Both the position numbers and the translations under genes were made by a program. DNA of 64,000 nucleotides from Auanema rhodensis (taxonomy: Eukaryota; Nematoda; Chromadorea; Rhabditida; Rhabditidae), in the NCBI GenBank assembly GCA_964057225.1, contig OZ059900.1, positions 1,312,501 to 1,376,500 of the forward strand, in the 5' to 3' direction. Under the pieces are notes generated by a model, which was not told the origin of the DNA, did no database searches, and saw only the letters and a list, made by a program, of their open reading frames with translations. This document shows, in pieces, positions 24,380 to 36,717 of this stretch (positions are counted from its first letter, which is position 1; each line of letters starts with the position of its first letter).

Positions 24380-27241
24380 CAGATTTTGTACCAAAAATCG
24401 GTGAGTATATGGTGTTAAAGGCATAAAAACGACCATACTTTGTGTAGTAAAGCTATTTGAGTGAAATTCAGTGATTTACACATTATTAGTGTATATTTGA
24501 AGACTTTTGTTATCATAGACAGTAAAACTATGCTTTTGATCATATATATGAGCGATTTAGCCCAATTGGACTCAAAACTCGGAAAATTCAAAAATTCTTT
24601 CTATTTTCGACCTTTTTTGATCAAAATGAATAAATATCAGTGCAAACTCATAAAAATAGACTTTTTTCGTGTATTATGTGTTTGATTCTCGAATCTTAAC
24701 GAATATGATCAAAATTTACAAGTATTACAGATTTTGTACCAAAAATCGGTGAGTATATGGTGTTAAAGGCATAAAAACGACCATACTTAGTGTAGTAATG
24801 CTATTTGAGCGAAATTTAGTGATTTAAACATCATTAGTGTTTAATTAATGACTTTTGTTGTCATAGACAATAAAACTATGCTTCTGATCATATATATGAG
24901 CGATTTAGCCAAATTAGACTCAAAACTCGTAAATTTCAAAAATTCTTTCTATTTTCGACCTTTTTTGATCAAAATGAATATATATCAGTGCAAGCTCATA
25001 AAAATAGACTTTTTTCGTGTATTATGTGTTTGATTCTCGAATCTTAACGAATATGATCAAAATTTACAAGTATTACAGATTTTGTACCAAAAATCGGTGA
25101 GTATATGGTGTTAAAGGCACAAAAACGACCATACTTAGTGTAGTAATGCTATTTGAGCGAAAATCAGTATTTAAACATCACTAGCGTTTAATTGATGATT
25201 TTTGTTGTCATAGACAATAAAACTATGCTTCTGATCATATATATGAGCGATTTAGCCAAATTAGACTCAAAACTCGTAAATTTCAAAAATTCTTTCTATT
25301 TTCGACCTTTTTTGATCAAAATGAATATATATCAGTGCAAGCTCATAAAAATAGACTGATTTCGTGTATTGTATGTTTGATTCTCAAATCTTAACGAATA
25401 TGATCAAAATTTACGAGTATTACAGATTTTGTACCAAAAATCGGTGAGTATATGGTGTTAAAGGCATAAAAACGACCATACTTAGTGTAGTAATGCTATT
25501 TGAGCGAAATTCAGTATTAAAACATCACTAGCGTTTAATTGAAGACTTTTGTTGTTATAGACAATAGAACTATGCTTTTGATCATATATATGAGCGATTT
25601 AGCCAAATTGGACTCAAAACTCGGAAATTTCAAAAATTCTTTCTATTTTCGACCTTTTTTGATCAAAATGAATAAATATCAGTGCAAACTTGTAAAAATA
25701 GACTTATTTCGTGTATTATGTGTTTGATTCTCAAATCTTAACGAATATGATCGAAATTTACAAGTATTACAGATTTTGTACCAAAAATCGGTGAGTATAT
25801 GGTGTTAAAGGCATAAAAACGACCATACTTAGTGTAGTAAAGCTATTTGAGTGAAATTCAGTGATTTACACATTATTAGTGTATATTTGAAGACTTTTGT
25901 TATCATAGACAGTAAAACTATGCTTTTGATCATATATATGAGCGATTTAGCCAAATTGGACTCAAAACTCGGAAATTTCAAAAATTCTTTCTATTTTCGA
26001 CCTTTTTTGATCAAAATGAATATATATCAGTGCAAGCTCATAAAAATAGACTGATTTTGTGTATTGTATGTTTGATTCTCAAATCTAAACGAATATGATC
26101 AAAATTTACGAGTATTACAGATTTTGTACCAAAAATCGGTGAGTATATGGTGTTAAAGGCATAAAAACGACCATACTTAGTGTAGTAAAGCTATTTGAGT
26201 GAAATTCAGTGATTTACACATTATTAGTGTATATTTGAAGACTTTTGTTATCATAGACAGTAAAACTATGCTTTTGATCATATATATGAGCGATTAAGCC
26301 CAATTGGACTCAAAACTCGGAAAATTCAAAAATTCTTTCTATTTTCGACCTTTTTTGATCAAAATGAATAAATATCAGTGCAAACTCATAAAAATAGACT
26401 TATTTCGTGTATTATGTGTTTGATTCTCGAATCTTAACGAATATGATCAAAATTTACAAGTATTACAGATTTTGTACCAAAAATCGGTGAGTATATGGTG
26501 TTAAAGGCATAAAAACGACCATACTTAGTGTAGTAATGCTATTTGAGCGAAATTCAGTATTTAAACATCACTAGCGTTTAATTGAAGACTTTTGTTGTTA
26601 TAGACAATAGAACTATGCTTTTGATCATATATATGAGCGATTTAGCCAAATTGGACTCAAAACTCGGAAATTTCAAAAATTCTTTCTATTTTCGACCTTT
26701 TTTGATCAAAATGAATATATATCAGTGCAAGCTCATAAAAATAGACTGATTTTGTGTATTGTATGTTTGATTCTCAAATCTAAACGAATATGATCAAAAT
26801 TTACGAGTATTACAGATTTTGTACCAAAAATCGGTGAGTATATGGTGTTAAAGGCATAAAAACGACCATACTTAGTGTAGTAAAGCTATTTGAGTGAAAT
26901 TCAGTGATTTACACATTATTAGTGTATATTTGAAGACTTTTGTTATCATAGACAGTAAAACTATGCTTTTGATCATATATATGAGCGATTTAGCCCAATT
27001 GGACTCAAAACTCGGAAAATTCAAAAATTCTTTCTATTTTCGACCTTTTTTGATCAAAATGAATAAATATCAGTGCAAACTCATAAAAATAGACTTATTT
27101 CGTGTATTATGTGTTTGATTCTCGAATCTTAACGAATATGATCAAAATTTACAAGTATTACAGATTTTGTACCAAAAATCGGTGAGTATATGGTGTTAAA
27201 GGCATAAAAACGACCATACTTAGTGTAGTAATGCTATTTGA

Positions 27242-27937
27242 GCGAAATTTAGTGATTTAAACATCATTAGTGTTTAATTAATGGCTTTTGTTGTCATAGA
27301 CAATAAAACTATGCTTCTGATCATATATATGAGCGATTTAGCCAAATTAGACTCAAAACTCGTAAATTTCAAAAATTCTTTCTATTTTCGACCTTTTTTG
27401 ATCAAAATGAATATATATCAGTGCAAGCTCATAAAAATAGACTGATTTTGTGTATTGTATGTTTGATTCTCAAATCTTAACGAATATGATCAAAATTTAC
27501 GAGTATTACAGATTTTGTACCAAAAATCGGTGAGTATATGGTGTTAAAGGCATAAAAACGACCATACTTAGTGTAGTAATGCTATTTGAGCGAAATTTAG
27601 TGATTTAAACATCATTAGTGTTTAATTAATGGCTTTTGTTGTCATAGACAATAAAACTATGCTTCTGATCATATATATGAGCGATTTAGCCAAATTAGAC
27701 TCAAAACTCGTAAATTTCAAAAATTCTTTCTATTTTCGACCTTTTTTGATCAAAATGAATATATATCAGTGCAAGCTCATAAAAATAGACTGATTTTGTG
27801 TATTGTATGTTTGATTCTCAAATCTTAACGAATATGATCAAAATTTACGAGTATTACAGATTTTGTACCAAAAATCGGTGAGTATATGGTGTTAAAGGCA
27901 TAAAAACGACCATACTTAGTGTAGTAAAGCTATTTGA
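27242..27937 (+). repeat. Adjacent duplicate monomers in block 2
   Basis: Two consecutive 348-bp copies (27242-27589 and 27590-27937) of the type with ATTAATGGCTTTTG and CTTCTGATC appear the same throughout. This is the simplest local duplication in the window. It lies at the outer edge of the pairing with block 1, so the left partner cannot be examined here. Confidence 0.75.
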
Positions 27938-28900
27938 GTGAAATTCAGTGATTTACACATTATTAGTGTATATTTGAAGACTTTTGTTATCATAGACAGT
28001 AAAACTATGCTTTTGATCATATATATGAGCGATTTAGCCCAATTGGACTCAAAACTCGGAAAATTCAAAAATTCTTTCTATTTTCGACCTTTTTTGATCA
28101 AAATGAATAAATATCAGTGCAAACTCATAAAAATAGACTTATTTCGTGTATTATGTGTTTGATTCTCGAATCTTAACGAATATGATCAAAATTTACAAGT
28201 ATTACAGATTTTGTACCAAAAATCGGTGAGTATATGGTGTTAAAGGCATAAAAACGACCATACTTAGTGTAGTAATGCTATTTGAGCGAAATTTAGTGAT
28301 TTAAACATCATTAGTGTTTAATTAATGGCTTTTGTTGTCATAGACAATAAAACTATGCTTCTGATCATATATATGAGCGATTTAGCCCAATTGGACTCAA
28401 AACTCGGAAAATTCAAAAATTCTTTCTATTTTCGACCTTTTTTGATCAAAATGAATAAATATCAGTGCAAACTCATAAAAATAGACTTATTTCGTGTATT
28501 ATGTGTTTGATTCTCGAGTCTTAACGAATATGATCAAAATTTACAAGTATTACAGATTTTGTACCAAAAATCGGTGAGTATATGGTGTTAAAGGCATAAA
28601 AACGACCATACTTAGTGTAGTAATGCTATTTGAGCGAAATTTAGTGATTTAAACATCATTAGTGTTTAATTAATGGCTTTTGTTGTCATAGACAATGAAA
28701 CTATGCTTTTGATCATATATATGAGCGATTTAGCCAAATTAGACTCAAAACTCGGAAATTTCAAAAATTCTTTCTATTTTCGACCTTTTTTGATCAAAAT
28801 GAATAAATATCAGTGCAAACTCGTAAAAATAAACTTATTTCGTGTATTGTGTGTTTGATTCTCGAATCTCACCGAATATGATCAAAATTTACGAGTATCA

Positions 28901-29147
28901 CAGATTTTGTACCAAAAATCGGTGAGTATATGGTGTTAAAGGCATAAAAACGACCATACTTAGTGTAGTAATGCTATTTGAGTGAAATTCAGTATTTAAA
29001 CATCACTAGCGTTTAATTGATGACTTTTGTTGTTATAGACAATAAAACTATGCTTTTGATCATATATATGAGCGATTTAGCCAAATTAGACTCAAAACTC
29101 GTAAATTTCAAAAATTCTTTCTATTTTCGACCTTTTTACGAGTATTA
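28901..29147 (+). repeat. Truncated 247-bp monomer, copy 5
   Basis: Same deletion. It lies in the outer 3 kb of block 2 that has no partner in block 1 within the window, and it pairs instead with 33798-34044 in block 3. Confidence 0.95.
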
Positions 29148-30190
29148 CAGATTTTGTACCAAAAATCGGTGAGTATATGGTGTTAAAGGCATAAAAACGA
29201 CCATACTTAGTGTAGTAAAGCTATTTGAGTGAAATTCAGTGATTTACACATTATTAGTGTATATTTGAAGACTTTTGTTATCATAGACAGTAAAACTATG
29301 CTTTTGATCATATATATGAGCGATTTAGCCCAATTGGACTCAAAACTCGGAAAATTCAAAAATTCTTTCTATTTTCGACCTTTTTTGATCAAAATGAATA
29401 AATATCAGTGCAAACTCATAAAAATAGACTTTTTTCGTGTATTATGTGTTTGATTCTCGAATCTTAACGAATATGATCAAAATTTACAAGTATTACAGAT
29501 TTTGTACCAAAAATCGGTGAGTATATGGTGTTAAAGGCATAAAAACGACCATACTTAGTGTAGTAATGCTATTTGAGCGAAATTTAGTGATTTAAACATC
29601 ATTAGTGTTTAATTAATGACTTTTGTTGTCATAGACAATAAAACTATGCTTCTGATCATATATATGAGCGATTTAGCCAAATTAGACTCAAAACTCGTAA
29701 ATTTCAAAAATTCTTTCTATTTTCGACCTTTTTTGATCAAAATGAATATATATCAGTGCAAGCTCATAAAAATAGACTTTTTTCGTGTATTATGTGTTTG
29801 ATTCTCGAATCTTAACGAATATGATCAAAATTTACAAGTATTACAGATTTTGTACCAAAAATCGGTGAGTATATGGTGTTAAAGGCATAAAAACGACCAT
29901 ACTTAGTGTAGTAATGCTATTTGAGCGAAATTCAGTATTTAAACATCACTAGCGTTTAATTGATGACTTTTGTTGTCATAGACAATGAAACTATGCTTTT
30001 GATCATATATATGAGCGATTTAGCCAAATTAGACTCAAAACTCGGAAATTTCAAAAATTCTTTCTATTTTCGACCTTTTTTGATCAAAATGAATAAATAT
30101 CAGTGCAAACTCGTAAAAATAAACTTATTTCGTGTATTGTGTGTTTGATTCTCGAATCTCACCGAATATGATCAAAATTTACGAGTATCA

Positions 30191-30437
30191 CAGATTTTGT
30201 ACCAAAAATCGGTGAGTATATGGTGTTAAAGGCATAAAAACGACCATACTTAGTGTAGTAATGCTATTTGAGTGAAATTCAGTATTTAAACATCACTAGC
30301 GTTTAATTGATGACTTTTGTTGTTATAGACAATAAAACTATGCTTTTGATCATATATATGAGCGATTTAGCCAAATTAGACTCAAAACTCGTAAATTTCA
30401 AAAATTCTTTCTATTTTCGACCTTTTTACGAGTATTA
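30191..30437 (+). repeat. Truncated 247-bp monomer, copy 6
   Basis: Same deletion, 1290 bp from the copy at 28901-29147 and only 218 bp from orientation switch 2. Confidence 0.95.
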
Positions 30438-30518
30438 CAGATTTTGTACCAAAAATCGGTGAGTATATGGTGTTAAAGGCATAAAAACGACCATACTTAG
30501 TGTAGTAAAGCTATTTGA

Positions 30519-30710
30519 GTGAAATTCAGTGATTTACACATTATTAGTGTATATTTGAAGACTTTTGTTATCATAGACAGTAAAACTATGCTTTTGATCA
30601 TATATATGAGCGATTTAGCCCAATTGGACTCAAAACTCGGAAAATTCAAAAATTCAAACGCTAGTGATGTTTTAATACTGAATTTCGCTCAAATAGCATT
30701 ACTACACTAA
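30519..30710 (+). other. Chimeric ORF across orientation switch 2
   Basis: The first 46 codons are the usual satellite ORF. The rest is antisense satellite from block 3, entered at the 30655/30656 join. It is useful only as a marker of the breakpoint. Confidence 0.8.
30655..30656. other. Orientation switch 2 (block 2 to block 3)
   Basis: Plus-oriented monomer sequence stops inside the ORF after GGAAAATTCAAAAATTC and continues as minus-oriented AAACGCTAGTGATG. I see no base shared by both parents and no filler, so the join looks blunt. It creates a chimeric ORF at 30519-30710 whose last 17 codons are antisense satellite. Confidence 0.93.
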
Positions 30711-32507
30711 GTATGGTCGTTTTTATGCCTTTAACACCATATACTCACCGATTTTTGGTACAAAATCTGTAATACTTGTAAATTTTGATCATATTCGTTA
30801 AGATTCGAGAATCAAACACATAATACACGAAAAAAGTCTATTTTTATGAGTTTGCACTGATATTTATTCATTTTGATCAAAAAAGGTCGAAAATAGAAAG
30901 AATTTTTGAATTTTCCGAGTTTTGAGTCCAATTGGGCTAAATCGCTCATATATATGATCAAAAGCATAGTTTTACTGTCTATGATAACAAAAGTCTTCAA
31001 ATATACACTAATAATGTGTAAATCACTGAATTTCACTCAAATAGCTTTACTACACTAAGTATGGTCGTTTTTATGCCTTTAACACCATATACTCACCGAT
31101 TTTTGGTACAAAATCTGTAATACTTGTAAATTTCGATCATATTCGTTAAGATTTGAGAATCAAACACATAATACACGAAATAAGTCTATTTTTACAAGTT
31201 TGCACTGATATTTATTCATTTTGATCAAAAAAGGTCGAAAATAGAAAGAATTTTTGAAATTTCCGAGTTTTGAGTCCAATTTGGCTAAATCGCTCATATA
31301 TATGATCAAAAGCATAGTTCTATTGTCTATAACAACAAAAGTCTTCAATTAAACGCTAGTGATGTTTTAATACTGAATTTCGCTCAAATAGCATTACTAC
31401 ACTAAGTATGGTCGTTTTTATGCCTTTAACACCATATACTCACCGATTTTTGGTACAAAATCTGTAATACTCGTAAATTTTGATCATATTCGTTAAGATT
31501 TGAGAATCAAACATACAATACACGAAATCAGTCTATTTTTATGAGCTTGCACTGATATATATTCATTTTGATCAAAAAAGGTCGAAAATAGAAAGAATTT
31601 TTGAAATTTACGAGTTTTGAGTCTAATTTGGCTAAATCGCTCATATATATGATCAGAAGCATAGTTTTATTGTCTATGACAACAAAAATCATCAATTAAA
31701 CGCTAGTGATGTTTAAATACTGATTTTCGCTCAAATAGCATTACTACACTAAGTATGGTCGTTTTTGTGCCTTTAACACCATATACTCACCGATTTTTGG
31801 TACAAAATCTGTAATACTTGTAAATTTTGATCATATTCGTTAAGATTCGAGAATCAAACACATAATACACAAAAAAAGTCTATTTTTATGAGCTTGCACT
31901 GATATATATTCATTTTGATCAAAAAAGGTCGAAAATAGAAAGAATTATTGAAATTTACGAGTTTTGAGTCTAATTTGGCTAAATCGCTCATATATATGAT
32001 CAGAAGCATAGTTTTATTGTCTATGACAACAAAAGTCATTAATTAAACACTAATGATGTTTAAATCACTAAATTTCGCTCAAATAGCATTACTACACTAA
32101 GTATGGTCGTTTTTATGCCTTTAACACCATATACTCACCGATTTTTGGTACAAAATCTGTAATACTTGTAAATTTTGATCATATTCGTTAAGATTCGAGA
32201 ATCAAACACATAATACACGAAAAAAGTCTATTTTTATGAGTTTGCACTGATATTTATTCATTTTGATCAAAAAAGGTCGAAAATAGAAAGAATTTTTGAA
32301 TTTTCCGAGTTTTGAGTCCAATTGGGCTAAATCGCTCATATATATGATCAAAAGCATAGTTTTACTGTCTATGATAACAAAAGTCTTCAAATATACACTA
32401 ATAATGTGTAAATCACTGAATTTCACTCAAATAGCTTTACTACACTAAGTATGGTCGTTTTTATGCCTTTAACACCATATACTCACCGATTTTTGGTACA
32501 AAATCTG

Positions 32508-32754
32508 TAATACTCGTAAAAAGGTCGAAAATAGAAAGAATTTTTGAAATTTACGAGTTTTGAGTCTAATTTGGCTAAATCGCTCATATATATGATCAAA
32601 AGCATAGTTTTATTGTCTATAACAACAAAAGTCATCAATTAAACGCTAGTGATGTTTAAATACTGAATTTCACTCAAATAGCATTACTACACTAAGTATG
32701 GTCGTTTTTATGCCTTTAACACCATATACTCACCGATTTTTGGTACAAAATCTG
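32508..32754 (-). repeat. Truncated 247-bp monomer, copy 7
   Basis: Same deletion, and the first in block 3. It is also the direct copy of 3471-3717 at offset 29037. Confidence 0.95.
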
Positions 32755-33797
32755 TGATACTCGTAAATTTTGATCATATTCGGTGAGATTCGAGAATCAA
32801 ACACACAATACACGAAATAAGTTTATTTTTACGAGTTTGCACTGATATTTATTCATTTTGATCAAAAAAGGTCGAAAATAGAAAGAATTTTTGAAATTTC
32901 CGAGTTTTGAGTCTAATTTGGCTAAATCGCTCATATATATGATCAAAAGCATAGTTTCATTGTCTATGACAACAAAAGTCATCAATTAAACGCTAGTGAT
33001 GTTTAAATACTGAATTTCGCTCAAATAGCATTACTACACTAAGTATGGTCGTTTTTATGCCTTTAACACCATATACTCACCGATTTTTGGTACAAAATCT
33101 GTAATACTTGTAAATTTTGATCATATTCGTTAAGATTCGAGAATCAAACACATAATACACGAAAAAAGTCTATTTTTATGAGCTTGCACTGATATATATT
33201 CATTTTGATCAAAAAAGGTCGAAAATAGAAAGAATTTTTGAAATTTACGAGTTTTGAGTCTAATTTGGCTAAATCGCTCATATATATGATCAGAAGCATA
33301 GTTTTATTGTCTATGACAACAAAAGTCATTAATTAAACACTAATGATGTTTAAATCACTAAATTTCGCTCAAATAGCATTACTACACTAAGTATGGTCGT
33401 TTTTATGCCTTTAACACCATATACTCACCGATTTTTGGTACAAAATCTGTAATACTTGTAAATTTTGATCATATTCGTTAAGATTCGAGAATCAAACACA
33501 TAATACACGAAAAAAGTCTATTTTTATGAGTTTGCACTGATATTTATTCATTTTGATCAAAAAAGGTCGAAAATAGAAAGAATTTTTGAATTTTCCGAGT
33601 TTTGAGTCCAATTGGGCTAAATCGCTCATATATATGATCAAAAGCATAGTTTTACTGTCTATGATAACAAAAGTCTTCAAATATACACTAATAATGTGTA
33701 AATCACTGAATTTCACTCAAATAGCTTTACTACACTAAGTATGGTCGTTTTTATGCCTTTAACACCATATACTCACCGATTTTTGGTACAAAATCTG

Positions 33798-34044
33798 TAA
33801 TACTCGTAAAAAGGTCGAAAATAGAAAGAATTTTTGAAATTTACGAGTTTTGAGTCTAATTTGGCTAAATCGCTCATATATATGATCAAAAGCATAGTTT
33901 TATTGTCTATAACAACAAAAGTCATCAATTAAACGCTAGTGATGTTTAAATACTGAATTTCACTCAAATAGCATTACTACACTAAGTATGGTCGTTTTTA
34001 TGCCTTTAACACCATATACTCACCGATTTTTGGTACAAAATCTG
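33798..34044 (-). repeat. Truncated 247-bp monomer, copy 8
   Basis: Same deletion, 1290 bp after the copy at 32508-32754. Confidence 0.95.
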
Positions 34045-35783
34045 TGATACTCGTAAATTTTGATCATATTCGGTGAGATTCGAGAATCAAACACACAATA
34101 CACGAAATAAGTTTATTTTTACGAGTTTGCACTGATATTTATTCATTTTGATCAAAAAAGGTCGAAAATAGAAAGAATTTTTGAAATTTCCGAGTTTTGA
34201 GTCTAATTTGGCTAAATCGCTCATATATATGATCAAAAGCATAGTTTCATTGTCTATGACAACAAAAGCCATTAATTAAACACTAATGATGTTTAAATCA
34301 CTAAATTTCGCTCAAATAGCATTACTACACTAAGTATGGTCGTTTTTATGCCTTTAACACCATATACTCACCGATTTTTGGTACAAAATCTGTAATACTT
34401 GTAAATTTTGATCATATTCGTTAAGACTCGAGAATCAAACACATAATACACGAAATAAGTCTATTTTTATGAGTTTGCACTGATATTTATTCATTTTGAT
34501 CAAAAAAGGTCGAAAATAGAAAGAATTTTTGAATTTTCCGAGTTTTGAGTCCAATTGGGCTAAATCGCTCATATATATGATCAAAAGCATAGTTTTACTG
34601 TCTATGATAACAAAAGTCTTCAAATATACACTAATAATGTGTAAATCACTGAATTTCACTCAAATAGCTTTACTACACTAAGTATGGTCGTTTTTATGCC
34701 TTTAACACCATATACTCACCGATTTTTGGTACAAAATCTGTAATACTCGTAAATTTTGATCATATTCGTTTAGATTTGAGAATCAAACATACAATACACA
34801 AAATCAGTCTATTTTTATGAGCTTGCACTGATATATATTCATTTTGATCAAAAAAGGTCGAAAATAGAAAGAATTTTTGAAATTTACGAGTTTTGAGTCT
34901 AATTTGGCTAAATCGCTCATATATATGATCAGAAGCATAGTTTTATTGTCTATGACAACAAAAATCATCAATTAAACGCTAGTGATGTTTAAATACTGAT
35001 TTTCGCTCAAATAGCATTACTACACTAAGTATGGTCGTTTTTGTGCCTTTAACACCATATACTCACCGATTTTTGGTACAAAATCTGTAATACTTGTAAA
35101 TTTTGATCATATTCGTTAAGATTCGAGAATCAAACACATAATACACGAAAAAAGTCTATTTTTATGAGCTTGCACTGATATATATTCATTTTGATCAAAA
35201 AAGGTCGAAAATAGAAAGAATTTTTGAAATTTACGAGTTTTGAGTCTAATTTGGCTAAATCGCTCATATATATGATCAGAAGCATAGTTTTATTGTCTAT
35301 GACAACAAAAGTCATTAATTAAACACTAATGATGTTTAAATCACTAAATTTCGCTCAAATAGCATTACTACACTAAGTATGGTCGTTTTTATGCCTTTAA
35401 CACCATATACTCACCGATTTTTGGTACAAAATCTGTAATACTTGTAAATTTTGATCATATTCGTTAAGATTCGAGAATCAAACACATAATACACGAAAAA
35501 AGTCTATTTTTATGAGTTTGCACTGATATTTATTCATTTTGATCAAAAAAGGTCGAAAATAGAAAGAATTTTTGAATTTTCCGAGTTTTGAGTCCAATTG
35601 GGCTAAATCGCTCATATATATGATCAAAAGCATAGTTTTACTGTCTATGATAACAAAAGTCTTCAAATATACACTAATAATGTGTAAATCACTGAATTTC
35701 ACTCAAATAGCTTTACTACACTAAGTATGGTCGTTTTTATGCCTTTAACACCATATACTCACCGATTTTTGGTACAAAATCTG

Positions 35784-36030
35784 TAATACTCGTAAAAAGG
35801 TCGAAAATAGAAAGAATTTTTGAAATTTACGAGTTTTGAGTCTAATTTGGCTAAATCGCTCATATATATGATCAAAAGCATAGTTTTATTGTCTATAACA
35901 ACAAAAGTCATCAATTAAACGCTAGTGATGTTTAAATACTGAATTTCACTCAAATAGCATTACTACACTAAGTATGGTCGTTTTTATGCCTTTAACACCA
36001 TATACTCACCGATTTTTGGTACAAAATCTG
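35784..36030 (-). repeat. Truncated 247-bp monomer, copy 9
   Basis: Same deletion, 1986 bp after the previous copy. That is 1290 bp plus two full monomers, so this higher-order unit was lengthened by 696 bp. No further short monomers occur to the right. Confidence 0.95.
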
Positions 36031-36717
36031 TGATACTCGTAAATTTTGATCATATTCGGTGAGATTCGAGAATCAAACACACAATACACGAAATAAGTTT
36101 ATTTTTACGAGTTTGCACTGATATTTATTCATTTTGATCAAAAAAGGTCGAAAATAGAAAGAATTTTTGAAATTTCCGAGTTTTGAGTCTAATTTGGCTA
36201 AATCGCTCATATATATGATCAAAAGCATAGTTTCATTGTCTATGACAACAAAAGTCATCAATTAAACGCTAGTGATGTTTAAATACTGAATTTCGCTCAA
36301 ATAGCATTACTACACTAAGTATGGTCGTTTTTATGCCTTTAACACCATATACTCACCGATTTTTGGTACAAAATCTGTAATACTCGTAAATTTTGATCAT
36401 ATTCGTTAAGATTTGAGAATCAAACATACAATACACAAAATCAGTCTATTTTTATGAGCTTGCACTGATATATATTCATTTTGATCAAAAAAGGTCGAAA
36501 ATAGAAAGAATTTTTGAATTTTCCGAGTTTTGAGTCCAATTGGGCTAAATCGCTCATATATATGATCAAAAGCATAGTTTTACTGTCTATGATGACAAAA
36601 GTCTTCAAATATACACTAATAATGTGTAAATCACTGAATTTCACTCAAATAGCTTTACTACACTAAGTATGGTCGTTTTTATGCCTTTAACACCATATAC
36701 TCACCGATTTTTGGTAC

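Larger units (their letters stand above)
21870..24729 (+). repeat. 1290-bp higher-order repeat (block 2, inner)
   Basis: Mirror image of 3121-5980 at sum 27850. Equivalent monomers start at 21881, 23171 and 24461, and at 22612 and 23902, each step being 1290 bp. Confidence 0.87.
14897..27501. repeat. Right arm of giant inverted repeat
   Basis: Reverse complement of 1-13647, less three monomers. Single-base differences from the left arm that I could confirm include TTCACAAATC at about 21411 (left arm has the equivalent of TTCTCAAATC) and GTCATCATAG at about 21929 (left arm has the equivalent of GTTATCATAG). The left arm has its own private change near 4266, AGTTTCATTG. The differences are very few for 12.6 kb. 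Confidence 0.88.
14253..30655 (+). repeat. Satellite array, block 2 (inverted, plus orientation)
   Basis: The same 347-348-bp monomer, about 47 copies including four 247-bp copies, in the opposite orientation to both flanks. From about 14897 to 27501 the order of monomer types mirrors block 1. In register, paired coordinates sum to 27850 over most of the length, to 28544 nearest the centre and to 27502 at the outer end. The 27502-30655 stretch has no partner in block 1 inside this window, but its last 2.3 kb pairs with block 3 (coordinates sum to 62945). It is entirely satellite, with no gene recognised. Confidence 0.97.
28364..30655. repeat. Arm of second inverted repeat (partner 32290-34581)
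   Basis: Coordinates paired with block 3 sum to 62945. Both arms carry the same succession of monomer types, including the short 247-bp copies (28901-29147 with 33798-34044, and 30191-30437 with 32508-32754). They also share the rare change of GATTCGAG to GACTCGAG (near 34430 and, as its complement, near 28516). Matching ends at about 28364/34581, where the monomer types differ. Confidence 0.83.
28560..30655 (+). repeat. 1290-bp higher-order repeat (block 2, outer, cut by switch 2)
   Basis: About 1.6 units. Equivalent points lie at 28901 and 30191 and at 29229 and 30519, both 1290 bp apart. The second unit is truncated by the orientation switch at 30655. Confidence 0.83.
30440..31115. repeat. 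Inverted repeat flanking switch 2 (244-bp loop)
   Basis: 30440-30655 is the exact reverse complement, as far as I can see, of 30900-31115 (paired coordinates sum to 61555). The arms are 216 bp and the loop 30656-30899 is 244 bp. The match breaks at about 30437/31118, where the partners become different monomer types. Confidence 0.8.
32290..34581. repeat. Arm of second inverted repeat (partner 28364-30655)
   Basis: Mirror of the right end of block 2, separated from it by 1634 bp of satellite (30656-32289). That spacer is itself partly a direct copy of 1905-3250 of block 1, which shows that block 3 was assembled from more than one source segment. Confidence 0.8.
32155..36270 (-). repeat. 1290-bp higher-order repeat with a 1986-bp variant unit (block 3)
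   Basis: Equivalent points lie at 32202, 33492 and 35478 and at 32797, 34087 and 36073, giving steps of 1290 bp then 1986 bp. The longer step contains two additional full monomers near 34.4-35.1 kb. Confidence 0.82.

Noticed and set aside
14250-30656. Inverted terminal repeats of a 16-kb transposon
   Set aside because: The interior has no transposase or any non-satellite sequence, the two ends are different, and no target-site duplication is seen.
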